Positions 1 to 10,690 of a stretch of DNA of 64,000 nucleotides are shown in pieces. How positions within the stretch are numbered: the stretch's first letter is position 1; each line of letters starts with the position of its first letter. Origin of the DNA: Palaemon carinicauda (taxonomy: Eukaryota > Arthropoda > Malacostraca > Decapoda > Palaemonidae). The position numbers and the translations under genes were made by a program. The stretch covers positions 35,951,019 to 36,015,018 of the forward strand of contig NC_090726.1 in assembly GCF_036898095.1 (NCBI RefSeq). The letters are read 5' to 3'. A model generated the notes under the pieces. It did no database searches. It was not told the DNA's origin and was given only the letters and a program-made list of their open reading frames with translations.

Positions 1-703
1 ACCTACACATACACCGAATAGTCTGGCATATTCTTTACAGCTTCTCCTCTGTCCTCATACACCTGATAACACTGAGATTACCAAACAATTCTTCCTCACC
101 CAAGGGGTTAACTACTTCACTGTAGTTGTTCAGTGGCTACTTTCCTCTTGGTAAGGGTAGAAGAGACTCTTTAGCTAAGGTAAGCAGCTCTTCTAGGAGG
201 ACACTCCAAAATCAAACCATTGTTCTCTAGTCATGGGTAGTGCTATAGCTTCTGTACCATGGTCTTCCACTATCTTGGATCAGAGTTCTCTTGCTTGAGG
301 GTACACTCGAGCACACTAGTCTATCTAATTTCTCTTTTTCTTCTGTTGTTAAAGTTTTTATAGTTTATATTGAAGTATTTATTTAGATGTTGTTGCTGTT
401 CTTAAAATACTTAATTTTTCCATGTTTCCTTTCCTCACTAAGCTATTTTCTCTATTGGGGCCCCTGGGCTTATAGCATCCTGCTTTTCCTACTATAGTCC
501 ATTTCTTTTAGCGAGGCATATTTGCCATGACTCGCAGCGGTGCCCTTTTAGCTCGGAAAAGTTTCTTGATCGCTGATTGGTTGGACAAGATAATTCTAAC
601 CAATCAGCGATCAGGAAACTTTTCCGAGCAAAAAGGCACCGCTGCGAGTCATGGCAAATATGCCTCGCTAAAAGAAATGGACTATAAGGTTGAAGCTTAG
701 CAA

Positions 704-739
<36 letters not shown>
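1..739 (+). repeat. LINE-tail interspersed repeat (copy R1), 5' cut by window edge
   Basis: The same text recurs at 2571-2936, 14221-14470 and 28715-29238: a head (CTATTCTTTACAG...CTCCTCTGTCCTCATACA), a middle (AAGCAGCTCTTCTAGGAG, CTCTTGCTTGAGGGTACACT) and an end (CTGGGCTTATAGCATC...GTAGCTTAGCAAGTAAT) followed by a (TAA)n tail, here 705-739. The tail also ends the YADD LINE relic at 56083-56235, so the family is either the 3' end of that LINE or a SINE borrowing its tail. This copy is interrupted by the foldback element at 495-684. Confidence 0.75.
495..684. mobile_element. Foldback MITE with near-perfect 90-nt arms and TA target duplication
   Basis: The two halves are reverse complements for about 88 nt per arm with only a few mismatches (for example at TTTCTTGATC against GATCAGGAAA), closing on a loop near 583-597. 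Outer ends are TAGTCC and GGACTA. It is flanked by TA (493-494 and 685-686). Removing element plus one TA restores ACTAAGGTTG, matching ACTAGGGTTG in the uninterrupted repeat copies near 2881 and 29196. The TA duplication and size fit a Tc1/mariner-type non-autonomous element; no transposase is present. Confidence 0.85.
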
Positions 740-740
<1 letters not shown>

Positions 741-1252
741 AGACTGATGTTCAAAGTTATTACCGCAACTATGTTTATATGATATAAGAATAATAATTTA
801 TATTAGAAAGATAACGTATGGCGAAAACACCAACTACCAACTGCGCTCTTCCAGAGTTCAAATTTACGCGCCGGCAGCCGAGCAACGGAGATTGTTAAAG
901 GAAGTTCTGCTTCATAATTTCTAGCAGTGTTTTAATATTGTGGAGGAGAAAACAAAGAAAATTTGTAAATATTTTAAACAGAGCAAATTCGTGACGTTTT
1001 GTGTTCATTTATCGTTAGGTATACCGGTAGCATACGTATATACACAATTATATTCCTGTCTAATACATTCGAGACGTATCACGTGACTTTGGCCTTGAGA
1101 AGTTGAACACGTGTCATTCTCACCAGTGTTGCCAGCTTATCCCACGCGCTAGATCTAGTGCAATTGTATCACAAATAGCGCACAGATTTTGTATTTTGCG
1201 CATAGCGCGTTTTGTAGCTCAAATTTCATTGTTTTGATGCATTTTCTAGTGC

Positions 1253-1258
<6 letters not shown>
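740..1258. other. Unassigned AT-rich spacer
   Basis: I see no coding potential, RNA gene or recognised repeat in this stretch. It holds a short GC-rich patch (ACGCGCCGGCAGCC near 865) and otherwise unique-looking sequence. Confidence 0.5.

Positions 1259-1330
<72 letters not shown>
1259..1330. repeat. (TA)n microsatellite, 72 bp
   Basis: Uninterrupted TA dinucleotide run. It generates an artificial Tyr-Ile open frame on the minus strand that is not a gene. Confidence 0.97.
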
Positions 1331-1334
<4 letters not shown>

Positions 1335-1375
1335 GGAGAAATTCAATATCCCAAGTTAACGTTGTTCTGGACAAC

Positions 1376-1391
1376 ACACACACACACACAC
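1376..1391. repeat. (CA)n microsatellite, short
   Basis: Run of ACACACACACACACAC followed by TCTTTCTCTCTCT. It begins a short open frame (1362-1550) that shows no recognisable domain. Confidence 0.8.
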
Positions 1392-1609
1392 TCTTTCTCT
1401 CTCTGGAACACTATTGCCTGGAATGTCCACTTGTTAGTGATATATTACCCACAAAGACTCACAGTAGTTGATATATGTAAAAAGTTATTGACAGATAATA
1501 ATTTGCTCGATGAAATCCTCATGCACCATCCTCACTTTGGTGGATACTGAATAATTAACTGTTTTGTCATATTAACTAAAGATAGGTACAACTTACATAC
1601 GAAATCAAA

Positions 1610-1890
1610 CTAATTTTTATTTTGTATTCCATATGAATCCATTTGTATAACCTTTAATATGTAGAAATGAACAATATTTTTTCTAATATGTACTAAATGT
1701 CTTTCTATACTTTATTTTGTATTACTTTGTACAACCTTCAATATATAAAGTAGATGTGAACAATATTATTTTTAATATGTACTTGAATATCCGTCTGTAC
1801 TTTATTTTGTACTCTTTTGGCATAACATAAGTACGATGTAGATCTAAACAATATTACTGTTACCATGTACTCAAATGTCTGACGCCAATG
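1610..1890. repeat. Three diverged copies of a ~92-bp tandem repeat
   Basis: Each unit begins TTTATTTTGTA, contains AACAATATT about 55 nt later and ATGTACT about 70 nt later; copies begin near 1615, 1710 and 1800. The units are strongly diverged. They end at CAATGGGCTCAATAAATGG, just before the CT tract, which looks like the 3' end of an old retroelement, although its body is not identifiable. Confidence 0.6.
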
Positions 1891-1907
1891 GGCTCAATAA
1901 ATGGATT

Positions 1908-1911
<4 letters not shown>

Positions 1912-1999
<88 letters not shown>
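1912..1999. repeat. (CT)n microsatellite, ~88 bp
   Basis: Near-perfect CT dinucleotide run directly after AATAAATGGATTAAAA. It may be the simple-sequence tail of the element whose tandem 3' end precedes it. Confidence 0.95.
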
Positions 2000-2001
<2 letters not shown>

Positions 2002-2570
2002 AATGTAATATTTACAGTAGTTTTACAGAAGACATCACCGTCGTCTATTTTCCATTACAAATATTGATAAATCATATTCCTCAAGTCCGTAGTTAAAGTT
2101 TGAACTGTGGTTTAAACCTGGGGCAATTCTATGATGCAATAGCCTACGTGTAGCCTACCTGCATTGAACTGTCGACTGAGTCAGCCGTATCATTCGTATA
2201 GCAAATCCGTATCCAACATTCACAATAATTGCTTGGTTGCCCTTAACTCTGTTATCAGTAGTTCATCCTCTATGCGAAGTATAACATCATAAAAATCCAT
2301 ATAGAAGGAGAAAACTCTTCCCTAGCGCATTTCAGATCTCAATCTAGCTCATTTATGTCCAACACAGTTGGCAACAATGATTCACACAGTGAATCAGTAC
2401 TCGAGTCGATAGCCTTCACAGTAACTCACTAGAAAACTGCAAGTGCTTGTGCTCATTTAGCGTTGTATGTGTGAGGAATTCGAATGTAAGTATTTATATT
2501 AGTATTTACTTGTCTCTTGCTTTTGTTCATATGAATAGTGTGTTTAAACTTGAACCATTTGTGAGTTTGG
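2000..2570. other. Unassigned spacer
   Basis: No gene or known repeat is recognised. There is no long open frame and no similarity that I can see to the other repeats in the window. Confidence 0.45.
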
Positions 2571-2900
2571 TAAGCAGCTCTTCTAGGAGATGGGCACTCC
2601 ATAATCAAACCATTGTTCTCTAATCATGGGTAGTGACATATCCTCTGTACCATGGTCTTCCACTGTCTTGGGTTGGAGTTCTCTTGCTTGAGGGTACACT
2701 TGGGCACACTGTTCTATCTTATGTCTTATTTCTCTACCTCTTGTTTTGTTGGAGTTTTTAGTTTTTAAAGTGATATTTATTCTAATATTGTTGCTCTTCT
2801 TCAAATATTTTATTTTTCCTTTCCTCACTGAGCTATTTTCCCTGTTGGAGTCCCTGGGCTTAAAGCATACTGCTTTTCGAACTAGGGTTGTAGCTTAGCA

Positions 2901-2935
<35 letters not shown>

Positions 2936-2936
2936 G
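2571..2936 (+). repeat. LINE-tail repeat copy R2 with (TAA)n tail
   Basis: Starts inside the family at TAAGCAGCTCTTCTAGGAG (5'-truncated) and runs through CCCTGGGCTTAAAGCATACTG and ACTAGGGTTGTAGCTTAGCA to a (TAA)n tail at 2901-2936. It provides the uninterrupted ACTAGGGTTG site used to define the foldback insertion in copy R1. Confidence 0.8.
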
Positions 2937-3303
2937 TTATTTTGCCCTTTTGTTATCCTGTAGCCTACTCACGATTTTGTTTTATTAGCCGATGTTGATA
3001 ACAACCATAATGTAGGTTACAGTGTTACATTCCTTTGCGTGATATTGAATTAAAATTTAAACATGCTCGTAACCTCGTAGTGGTACGGATTTTTATTTCG
3101 ATTTTCCTGGGGGAAGGGAGGTTTTTTTGCTTTTGATTATAGGTTAAAGACATGAAATATTTGATCTTTTCCTTTGAACATAAAGGAGTAATGCAGTTAT
3201 GGTTTTTAAGCCGAATCAATACTCCCATGGCAACTGATACGGTTGTTGAACTGATTGACGTGTTTAATACTGATAAGCACGCGAAATACCTTGGTCTTGA
3301 TTA
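2937..3303. other. Unassigned spacer between two repeats
   Basis: No gene or repeat family is recognised. The short open frames here overlap the LINE 3' boundary and carry no domain. Confidence 0.4.
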
Positions 3304-3389
3304 CAGCACGGGAACCCCAATCTCTACAGGACCTCCACTGTCGTTTTATCTTATTTGTTCAGAGTATTTAAAGTTTCATGTCTCATAGT

Positions 3390-6282
3390 TTTCATTTACT
3401 GTTAAATCGTCACTGTCAAAAGACTCATGAAATACGAAAGTCTTCAGTTTCCTCTTGAAAGCCTTAATGTCTTCAATCATTCGAATGTTTCGTGGGAGCT
3501 TATTATAGTCTCGGGGCCGCATATTTAAAGGCTCTGGAGCCTTCAGTAGAGATATATCTAGGTTCCTATAGTTTGAAGCCATCTGTAACTATTCTCGTGT
3601 CAACACGATTTGTTGGCTGCGCAATATGTAGCAATATTCTTAAGTATTTTGGACGACCGGTTCTGATAACTTGGTGGGTTATTGTACATATTTTAAATTC
3701 AATTCTCGCTTTAATCGGCAGCCAGTGTAAATCAATTAGCACAAGGGTGATCCTTTCTCTAGGTGGGACACCTTTTATCAGTCTTGCTCCTCTGTTTATT
3801 ATGTTTTGTAATTTTTAAGTTGCACTTAAGGTAAATCGTAGTCGATACAGTTGCAGTAGTCAATCCTTGTAATAACACAGTTTATCACAAGTTTCTTTAC
3901 AGAATTTTCGTCCAGGTACTTTTTTTTTTTATAAACGCAATATTTCTTAGATGATAACCAACAGTTTTTATTACATTATATATTTGGGCATTTAGAGACA
4001 GGTTACAGTCAAGAAATACACCTAGATCTCGAACTTTACTAGATATCGGCACTGAGTCATATGTTCATTTGAATATCACCTAAGTTTCTCACGCTGTTTC
4101 TCTTGCCCACCACCATGAATTCAGTTTTGTTCTCATTTAATTTTAGTTGTTTAAAGGACATCCATTCTCTAACACTATCAAGGATTCGGTTTAGAGTTTC
4201 AGTAGTGTCATGTATATCATTTATGGAGGAGTAAAATTGTGTCTCATCTGGAAATAGTTTAAACTTCACGCCCTGCCTTTGTAGTATTTTCGATAGACTA
4301 ATAGTATAGATGCAGAATAAGATTGGGCCAAGTACACTCCCCTGGGGTACCCCTCTGTTCAAGGGTTCATATGATGAATAAGAGTTTCCAATTTGTACAC
4401 AGTAATTTCTACCAACCAAGTAGTCTTTTAGGTATTCGAAAGCTTTATCTTCAACGCCGATGGACGTAGATCATTTAGTAGCAGTTCATGCACAACTGTA
4501 TTAAAAGCGGCACTGAGATCGATCAATATTAAAATACCACATTTATTTTCATCCATCATTTCTAGGATATCATTTACAACAGAGCAGATGGCTGTCTCCG
4601 TAAAGTATAGTTTTCTCTAAGCAGATTGGTTGTCAGGCAAAGCTTCTATTACTTCTAAGTGGCTGACTAATTGTTCAAGAATTACATATTCAAGCAATTT
4701 TGAGACAAAGGATAGATTTGAAATAGGTCTATATGAGCTTAATTCCTGGTGGTCCAGTGCATTTTTCAGAACTGGTGTGACTATAGCCGTTTTCTCAGAT
4801 TTGGGAAACTTACATTCATCAATGCTTGCATTTGCTATTCTCATTATTATTTCGGCTAGACTAGAAAAGTCTCTCTCCAATTACTTCAGATATTGGCAAA
4901 TCACGATCGCGCAGTTTGTTTTCTTTGCTCTTGATAAATCTGGTGATGTCATCTTATGTTATGTTGTTAAATCGTATTAATTTTGTCTGTGTGCCTGGTG
5001 TATCATTAATCTGATGCTGAGTATTTACAAATGACCTGGTTACATTTTCAATTTAGTTTATGATGAATGCTAGAAAATTATTTGCTAGTTCCTGGTCACT
5101 GTATCCATCTGGTAGCTTCTTTTCCTGTACATTTCCCATTATACCATTCAGGAGACGATATAACTTATTTATGTCTGTTGCTGCTTCGAGGATCTTTCTC
5201 TTATAGTATTCACTTTTTTTCCTTCTTAGTAGGTAGTTATATTGACACGCAGCAGTTTTGTATTCTACCCAAGTACTTTCAGTTTTTAACCTATTTCACT
5301 TTCTTTCTTTACATGTTTTTCCCTCTTTTTTACCAAAGTCTCTCCATCAAACCAAGGAGATTGGTCTTTTATGATTATAGTCTTTTCCATCGGTGGGCAC
5401 ATGGTATCATATTCAGTTTTACTTACTTTATTATAAGTGATCATAAGACAGATAGCACACTTAGCTCCTAACAGACGTTGGTCATCATGATCACAGGGAA
5501 TGTTGATAGCATCATTTATTTTCTTTGTAACTTCTTCAATAAATATGGTAGGAGAAAAATTTGATTTATGTCTTAACTTTATTTTCTTTACTAATGTGTG
5601 TTTCTGTAGAGGTAGACTAAACGTAATAAGTTTATGTACTGGGAAGATAGTACATTTCTCTTCGACTTTTATATCAGATACAATATTATTCATGTCATCA
5701 CTTAGAACTAAGTGTAGCGTATGCCCAGTTAAAGTTGTTGTTCAGTTCACATTATTCACTAGTCGATATGATTCTAGTAACTCACTAAATGCCGAAGCGT
5801 CGGGATTTGATGCGTCATCCATCCAAAAATTTAAGTCTCCACAGATAACTAATTCGTTTTCCTCCATGATAATCATCTCAATGAGAGCACGGAATTCTTC
5901 AAAAAAAGATACTAGTGTTCGTTCTAGGAGGTTTGTAGATTGTTACAAAGGATATTCTTCTATTTTTTGGCGTAAATTTTATTTCTTTATATTCAAAGCT
6001 TGTTACACTAATTCATTTCAACGTTTTGAGAGTTGAGTAGCTTTTATGATTAAAGAGTCCGACACCCCCACCAGACCTACCTTCTCTCGGTATGTGAAAG
6101 AAGGCAGGTGTGGGGGGCGTCATTTCAGTGATCTTTGCCTTGTCAAAGTTGTTTAGCCATGTTTCAGATAATCCTAGTATATCTAAATATTTCTCGTTTA
6201 TCAATTGTCGAATTTGAACAGTCTTATTACCTACAGATTGTATATTTACATAGCCACAGTTTATGACATCCCTAGTAACCAT
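3390..6282 (-). pseudogene. LINE ORF2 relic: AP-like endonuclease and reverse transcriptase
   Basis: The frame starts at 6282 (MVTRDVINCGYVNIQSVGNK), overlapping the ORF1 stop. Endonuclease motifs follow: LDILGLSETWLN, GRSGGGVGLF, and a GDLNFW segment near 5835-5850. Reverse transcriptase text includes YRPISNLSFVSKLLE (4617-4880) and LNRGVPQGSVLGPILF (4057-4419). The catalytic box reads FPDE instead of FADD, which should abolish activity. C-terminal LINE text continues to about 3390 in several frames. Copy 1 keeps an endonuclease segment (around 5770-5810) that copy 2 has lost. Confidence 0.8.
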
Positions 6283-7454
6283 GATCAGTATTTTCCGCTA
6301 GTCTTTTCAATTCCAAGTCAAAAGCATTGCAGTCTCTAGAATTTACTGTGTGGTCACTTGGTCTGTTTAACTTTGTGCAGTTTATACACTTTGACACTTC
6401 CGAATTACACTCCCTGGTGGAGTGTCTCCCTGAACATTTCCCGCAGACTTTATCTTCATTCTTAGACTTGCAATCTTTTTCAAAATGTCCATACCTCTGA
6501 CAGTGGTAGCAGTTGACCACGTGGTACCTAACACGTATGTTATAGATACCGCATCGTAACGAAACTTTGTCCCCATTATCATGAATAGCCCTCCGAACTT
6601 CAGGATCACATTTCAGCACATGGTGGGTGGTTCCCCCCCCCCCCCAGGCATTTTTCTTCAGGACTACACTTATCTTATCTTCTATATTTTGGATATGGTC
6701 CAGGCAGCAATTTCTTTGAATCAAAGCATTTACTACATCATCTTCATCATTGTATACATTGCATATCATTATTTTGTGTTTTAGTTTTCCGATTCTTTTC
6801 GTTTCAGTGTCAGCCACCAATGTCTGAGTTTTGTTTGCCGCCTCTTCTCTGATCATATTGTTTGCAAAATTTACAACATTCCCCTTCGTAGTTGACCTCG
6901 TGTTAAGTATAGGAATGTCTTTAAGTGCTTTTTCAACCTCACGTTTATTTTTTTTTTTTAGTAATTTTAGTTGCTGTAATAGTTGATTTAATTATCAATA
7001 GATTTTTTTTCCTTAACTTTGTCAGCAAATGTCGGTTTCTCCGGTTTTGGGTCTATCAATGTTGGAAGTGTTACTTTAATTGAATCCATATTCATGGCAA
7101 GAATGTTGACTTTTTGAGTGAGGTCAGTGATCTGGGTGGAATTTGCTGTGTCTGCGGTAAGGTTCGCAAGTTGGTTTTTCCCGTCATCTATTTTCACATC
7201 TTGTTCCTTCAGGGCCAGATTACTCGTGTTAACATCTTCCTTTAATTTTGATATTACTAAATTGTTTTGTATGGCATCACATACGCAGTGGAGGCATAAC
7301 CAATCTGGGTTATTCCGGTCAATTTCACTGATGGTTGTCACTAAATGCACACATCTCTTATGGTAGAGTCTTTTGCATTCACATACTATCCATTTTTTTT
7401 CCGATCTCCATCCGTTTCATTACATTTGAAGCAGATATAGTTAGAAGCAGACAT
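6272..7454 (-). pseudogene. LINE ORF1 relic: PHD finger, coiled segment, CCHC zinc knuckles
   Basis: Start codon at 7454 (MSASNYICFKCNETDGD), then a poly-A-run frameshift inside the PHD finger; the second copy preserves the full C4HC3 pattern. The middle part (6988-7350) is LNTSNLALKEQD-like, probably a coiled segment. The C-terminal part (6272-6856) contains CYHCQRYGHFEKDC followed by CGKCSGRHSTREC and CINCTKLNRPSDH, i.e. retroviral-type CCHC knuckles expected to bind nucleic acid. The frame ends HGY-stop, overlapping the ORF2 start. A 13-C run at 6633-6645 lies inside this frame and breaks it. Confidence 0.75.
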
Positions 7455-7612
7455 GGTGTACTGTTTCTTAGGTTTCTCCATAAGACTAACTAATATCTTT
7501 TCCATGACATTCTAGGCGAGAAACACAAAGCTAAAACATGACTCAGGGATCAATAGCAGAGCTCGACACAACACGTCCACACTCTAGCACCGAGTTTTTT
7601 TTACCTCAAGAT

Positions 7613-7639
7613 TATATTAGATTAGATTAGATTAGATTA
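7613..7639. repeat. (ATTAG)n short pentanucleotide repeat
   Basis: About five copies of TTAGA/ATTAG just upstream of the LINE 5' end (LINE on the minus strand). May be chance or a target-site feature. Confidence 0.7.
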
Positions 7640-8889
7640 TGGTGTCAGACAAGTGATTATTTTTGGATAAATTTCATATGCTGGAGGTTTATGTATATTA
7701 TTGATGCCTTTATTCATGAGTTTTATTAGTTAATAAGAAATAGAGAGACAAATGCAGTTAGTAGTAATTGTAAAGGTATAGAAAGAATTGTAGAGAGATA
7801 CGAGAGCGAACGAGGAGTTAGGAATTGTTTTCGCGGAATTCCACTGAGTTCAGTGATATTTTCCCTAAACATCCCCCGCCGTCCTGTTCCCTTCTCCGAA
7901 TGACTCATGGGACCCAGACGAAAGGAGGCGCGAAAACCAAGAAATCGTCACGTGATTAAGGACAGCTTGACACGCCCAGGACGACGATATATATAATCAA
8001 CAGTGAGAGGTGATCTCTCTCTCTCTCTCTTCTTCCTAGAAAGTCACTCAGTATACTAGGTCTAAGGGCCTACTTCAACTTGCCGGACTCGAGGCGAACG
8101 AGTTGTAGCTGCACATATGTTACCTGAAGGACGGGGTATATTCAGAACCGGTTAGCAGCCGAGGAATTAAGGGGAGCCATTTATCCTTTGAAAAGAAGGA
8201 CGACGAACAGAACTATTACGACCGCACTTGATAGACTGTGTGTGTGCTTAGCGTGACGTCCCAGAGTGACCGCGGCGATTAGAACATCGCGTCAGCCTTC
8301 CCAACACCTGACGGAGGCTCCTACTTCAGCGACGGCAGATGGCCTACGATTGACGTATAGGCCCAATTAAAACAAGGAAACATCTAACTCTTCAGCCAGT
8401 GTCAAGACTTCTGAATTCAACGCTACAGATTTTTGTAAAACCCATTCTCTTTTAAAACTGCATTGTACGTGACTGTTCAACCCCTTTTTGTCTAGTAAAT
8501 GAAAAATTTGGCAACGAGTATCCCTCACCCACATAACTTTTCTTATGTTAGTTCCTGAGAAGCTCATTAAGTATTAAACAAGAATGGACTAAATTACAAT
8601 TAAGAAATAGTAAGTAGAGGTAAAAATACTAGACAATTAATAAGAAGATTTATTGTGAAGCTTTATTACAAGAAAAACTAAAGGAATCATCATAATATCA
8701 TATTGATTTATTGAGTGCTGTGTTTAAAATCGATACTCACAAATATCTTGTTTATATTATAATGATTTAAAAATATGTGCAAACACCGATTGAACAAATA
8801 ATTAGTTGCTAATAATGATTACCGACTACTTTCAAACGAAGCTCCAGGAAGAATGAGTAAAACCACCCCCAAACCCTCCCATGGGATCA
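7640..8889. other. Unassigned region with a promoter-like TATA/initiator
   Basis: No protein domain is recognised. Near 7988 the sequence TATATATAATCAACAGTG followed by a short CT run resembles a TATA box with an arthropod-type initiator, and CACGTGA sits about 30 nt upstream. This could be the promoter part of a degraded LTR or a 5' UTR, but no LTR ends or primer-binding site were found. Confidence 0.4.
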
Positions 8890-9113
8890 TAAAAGAGATT
8901 TAACGTAAGAAAAATCCATTTTTGAGCGAGATAGTCATGTCGTCCTAATGGAGGTTTTTCTAGGCAGCTTCTACATGGGATATTTCAAGCGAGTGATATG
9001 CCAGAGAATTTCACCAGTAGAGGTATCACAGGGTTCTAACCCCTGGGACGAACATCCTGAGAGATATCGTGTATGTAACAGGAACGTGTTTATGTAGGAC
9101 GTGTTTATAACAA

Positions 9114-9260
9114 CCACGGCTATCCTGCCCCGAATTATGGGGTCTTTTAACTGGCCAGATGGTACTACATTGGATCCTTCTCTCTGGTTACGGTTCATTT
9201 TCCCTTTGCCTACACACATCCACACTGAATAGTCTGGCCTATTCTTTACATATTCTCTTC
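9114..9260 (+). repeat. LINE-tail repeat copy R5 (head fragment) inside A1
   Basis: Matches the head of R4 (28720-28860): GGATCCT...TCTGGTTACGGTTCATTTTCCCTTTGCCTACACA and CTATTCTTTACA, then stops abruptly at the DIRS reverse transcriptase text. It marks the scar where the 3' part of A1 was lost. Confidence 0.7.
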
Positions 9261-9620
9261 TGGAATATGCCAGTAGGCATCTGCCAGCTCTATCGAGACT
9301 GTGTACGCCCCTTTTGGTAACAGGGTCCTTATGTGTTGAAGGGTTAACATCCTGAACTTGTTGTTTTCTATGAACTTGTTGAGTGGCGACAAGTCCAGAA
9401 TGACTCTGAGTTTGTCTGAGTCCTTGGGAACACAGAACAGCCTTCCTTGGAATTTGATGGACTTTGCTCTCCTTATCACCCGCTTGCTCAAAAGTTCTAG
9501 GGTGTATTCTTCCAGTAAGGGGGGGAGAGGGTTGGAAGAATTGAGGAAATGGTGGTGGAGCCTCACTCCAGCTCCATCCAAGTCCGTTCTTGATTAGGCT
9601 GTGGGCCCAAGGATCGAAGG
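9250..9620 (-). pseudogene. DIRS A1 reverse transcriptase, N-terminal remnant
   Basis: Encodes LLSKRVIRRAKSIKFQGRLF, LRVILDLSPLNKFIENNKFR and YTVSIELADAYWHIP, near-identical to A3 and A4, then stops at the repeat fragment before the catalytic LDD box. Upstream it is joined to Gag out of frame by a deletion near 9625. Confidence 0.85.
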
Positions 9621-10680
9621 TCCAAAGGTTTGCCTGCCTCTATTGCCTTCATTACAGCTTTAAAAGTCTTTGATGTAAAGGGAAAGGCTATCGAAGCTGG
9701 AGCAAGAAAGGTGGGATGCTTCTTGCTAAGGGCTGACACTTTAGAGTTAGTGTAGCCCTTCTTCTTCAGGCTACTTGACAAAAGAGCCTGAGCCTTATCA
9801 TGGTCAAATACTATGACCTCCTTAGGTTTTGTCTCTTCCTTCAATGCTGGATCCAGCTTCAGACGGACGAAGCAGTCTGGGTAGGCTTGAAAACTGGGCC
9901 AGAAGTCAACATCTTCAATAGGGATGGTTCCCAACTTCTCTGAGATAAAGATCTTGCCATTGGTATTAGGCATGTATTCTGCATACCTCCAGGGATTAAC
10001 GTCAGAGCAAGTTGGAAGATCTTGAACCCTGAGTCTCTTGTGAGACCCACGGGATGCGAGTTGGGCAATTCTTCTCTCCATTTTCGCCTCCCTTTCTTCG
10101 CCTTGTTTGCAAAGACTCTCCATCAACACCGTGAGATTGGCCAGTGCCTGTCTCACATCATCTGATGGAGGGGCAGAAGATGTTGAAGGTAATGGTTCAG
10201 GAGCCGAAACTGACGGAAGGGACTCCGAATCAACCTCGTCATCTTCTTCAGGAGTCAAGGTGGACTCCTCCTCGAAACGTTCCGCTAGAAGGTCCTTCTC
10301 GGCATCCGAAGACATCTCAGACATCCTCTCCTCTTGATGGATGTCCATGCTTTGCATTGCGTCGGTGACGTCCGTATCTACGGCAATCTGGACGCAAGGG
10401 ATCTCAGGTCGTGGCTGGGTTATGACAGATTCCATACCCGCTTTTGGGAACAGCAAGGAGGGCATCCGTTCACTCGGAAGGTACGGTCCCGTGGCGTTCT
10501 TCTGAAAGCCACGAACCCATCTGCACATCTTCTCTCGTGCTGCATCCCTTGACTCTGCTGTCTTGGGGTCATCAAAAGCCTCGGTAACCAAGGCCTTGCA
10601 ATTCTTGCATTCTGCATGGCCACAGAAGTCTTTGCTCCTGACGTTGCAGAAGACTACTTGGCACTTGGGATGGTCCTCCT
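9621..10680 (-). pseudogene. DIRS A1 Gag-like protein
   Basis: Exon-like start after a TTTACAG acceptor (boundary at 10679-10680). The N-terminus encodes CNVRSKDFCGHAECKNCKAL, a shortened form of the Cys/His-rich head of A3. Then come GPYLPSERM, an acidic serine-rich stretch with MDIHQEERMSEMSSDAEKDL, a proline-serine linker, and the conserved core NPWRYAEYM...ISEKLGTIPIED. The reading frame ends in the wrong frame of the RT leader (LDLRSLGPQPNQE), because about 825 nt present in A3 between Gag residue GKP and the RT leader are missing. Confidence 0.8.
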
Positions 10681-10690
10681 GTAAAGAGAG

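Larger units (their letters stand above)
3304..7590 (-). mobile_element. CR1-like LINE with PHD-finger ORF1, copy 1 (decayed)
   Basis: A LINE reading right to left: ORF1 (PHD finger, coiled segment, zinc knuckles), then ORF2 (endonuclease, reverse transcriptase). It aligns along most of its length with the plus-strand copy at 40240-47341, with similarity starting at GAGTGTGGACGTGTTG and ending near GGTTCCC(G/C)TGCTGTA. That second copy defines the ends. PHD-bearing ORF1 proteins are known from CR1/L2-type LINEs, so the clade call is tentative. Multiple frameshifts and stops make it a pseudo-element. Confidence 0.8.

Noticed and set aside
1155..1346. Tyr-Ile repeat open frame on the minus strand
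   Set aside because: It is only the (TA)n microsatellite read as codons; the same applies at 14816-15040 and 29661-29915.
8367..8567. 66-residue minus-strand frame
   Set aside because: No domain, no repeat copy in the window, and no neighbouring support.
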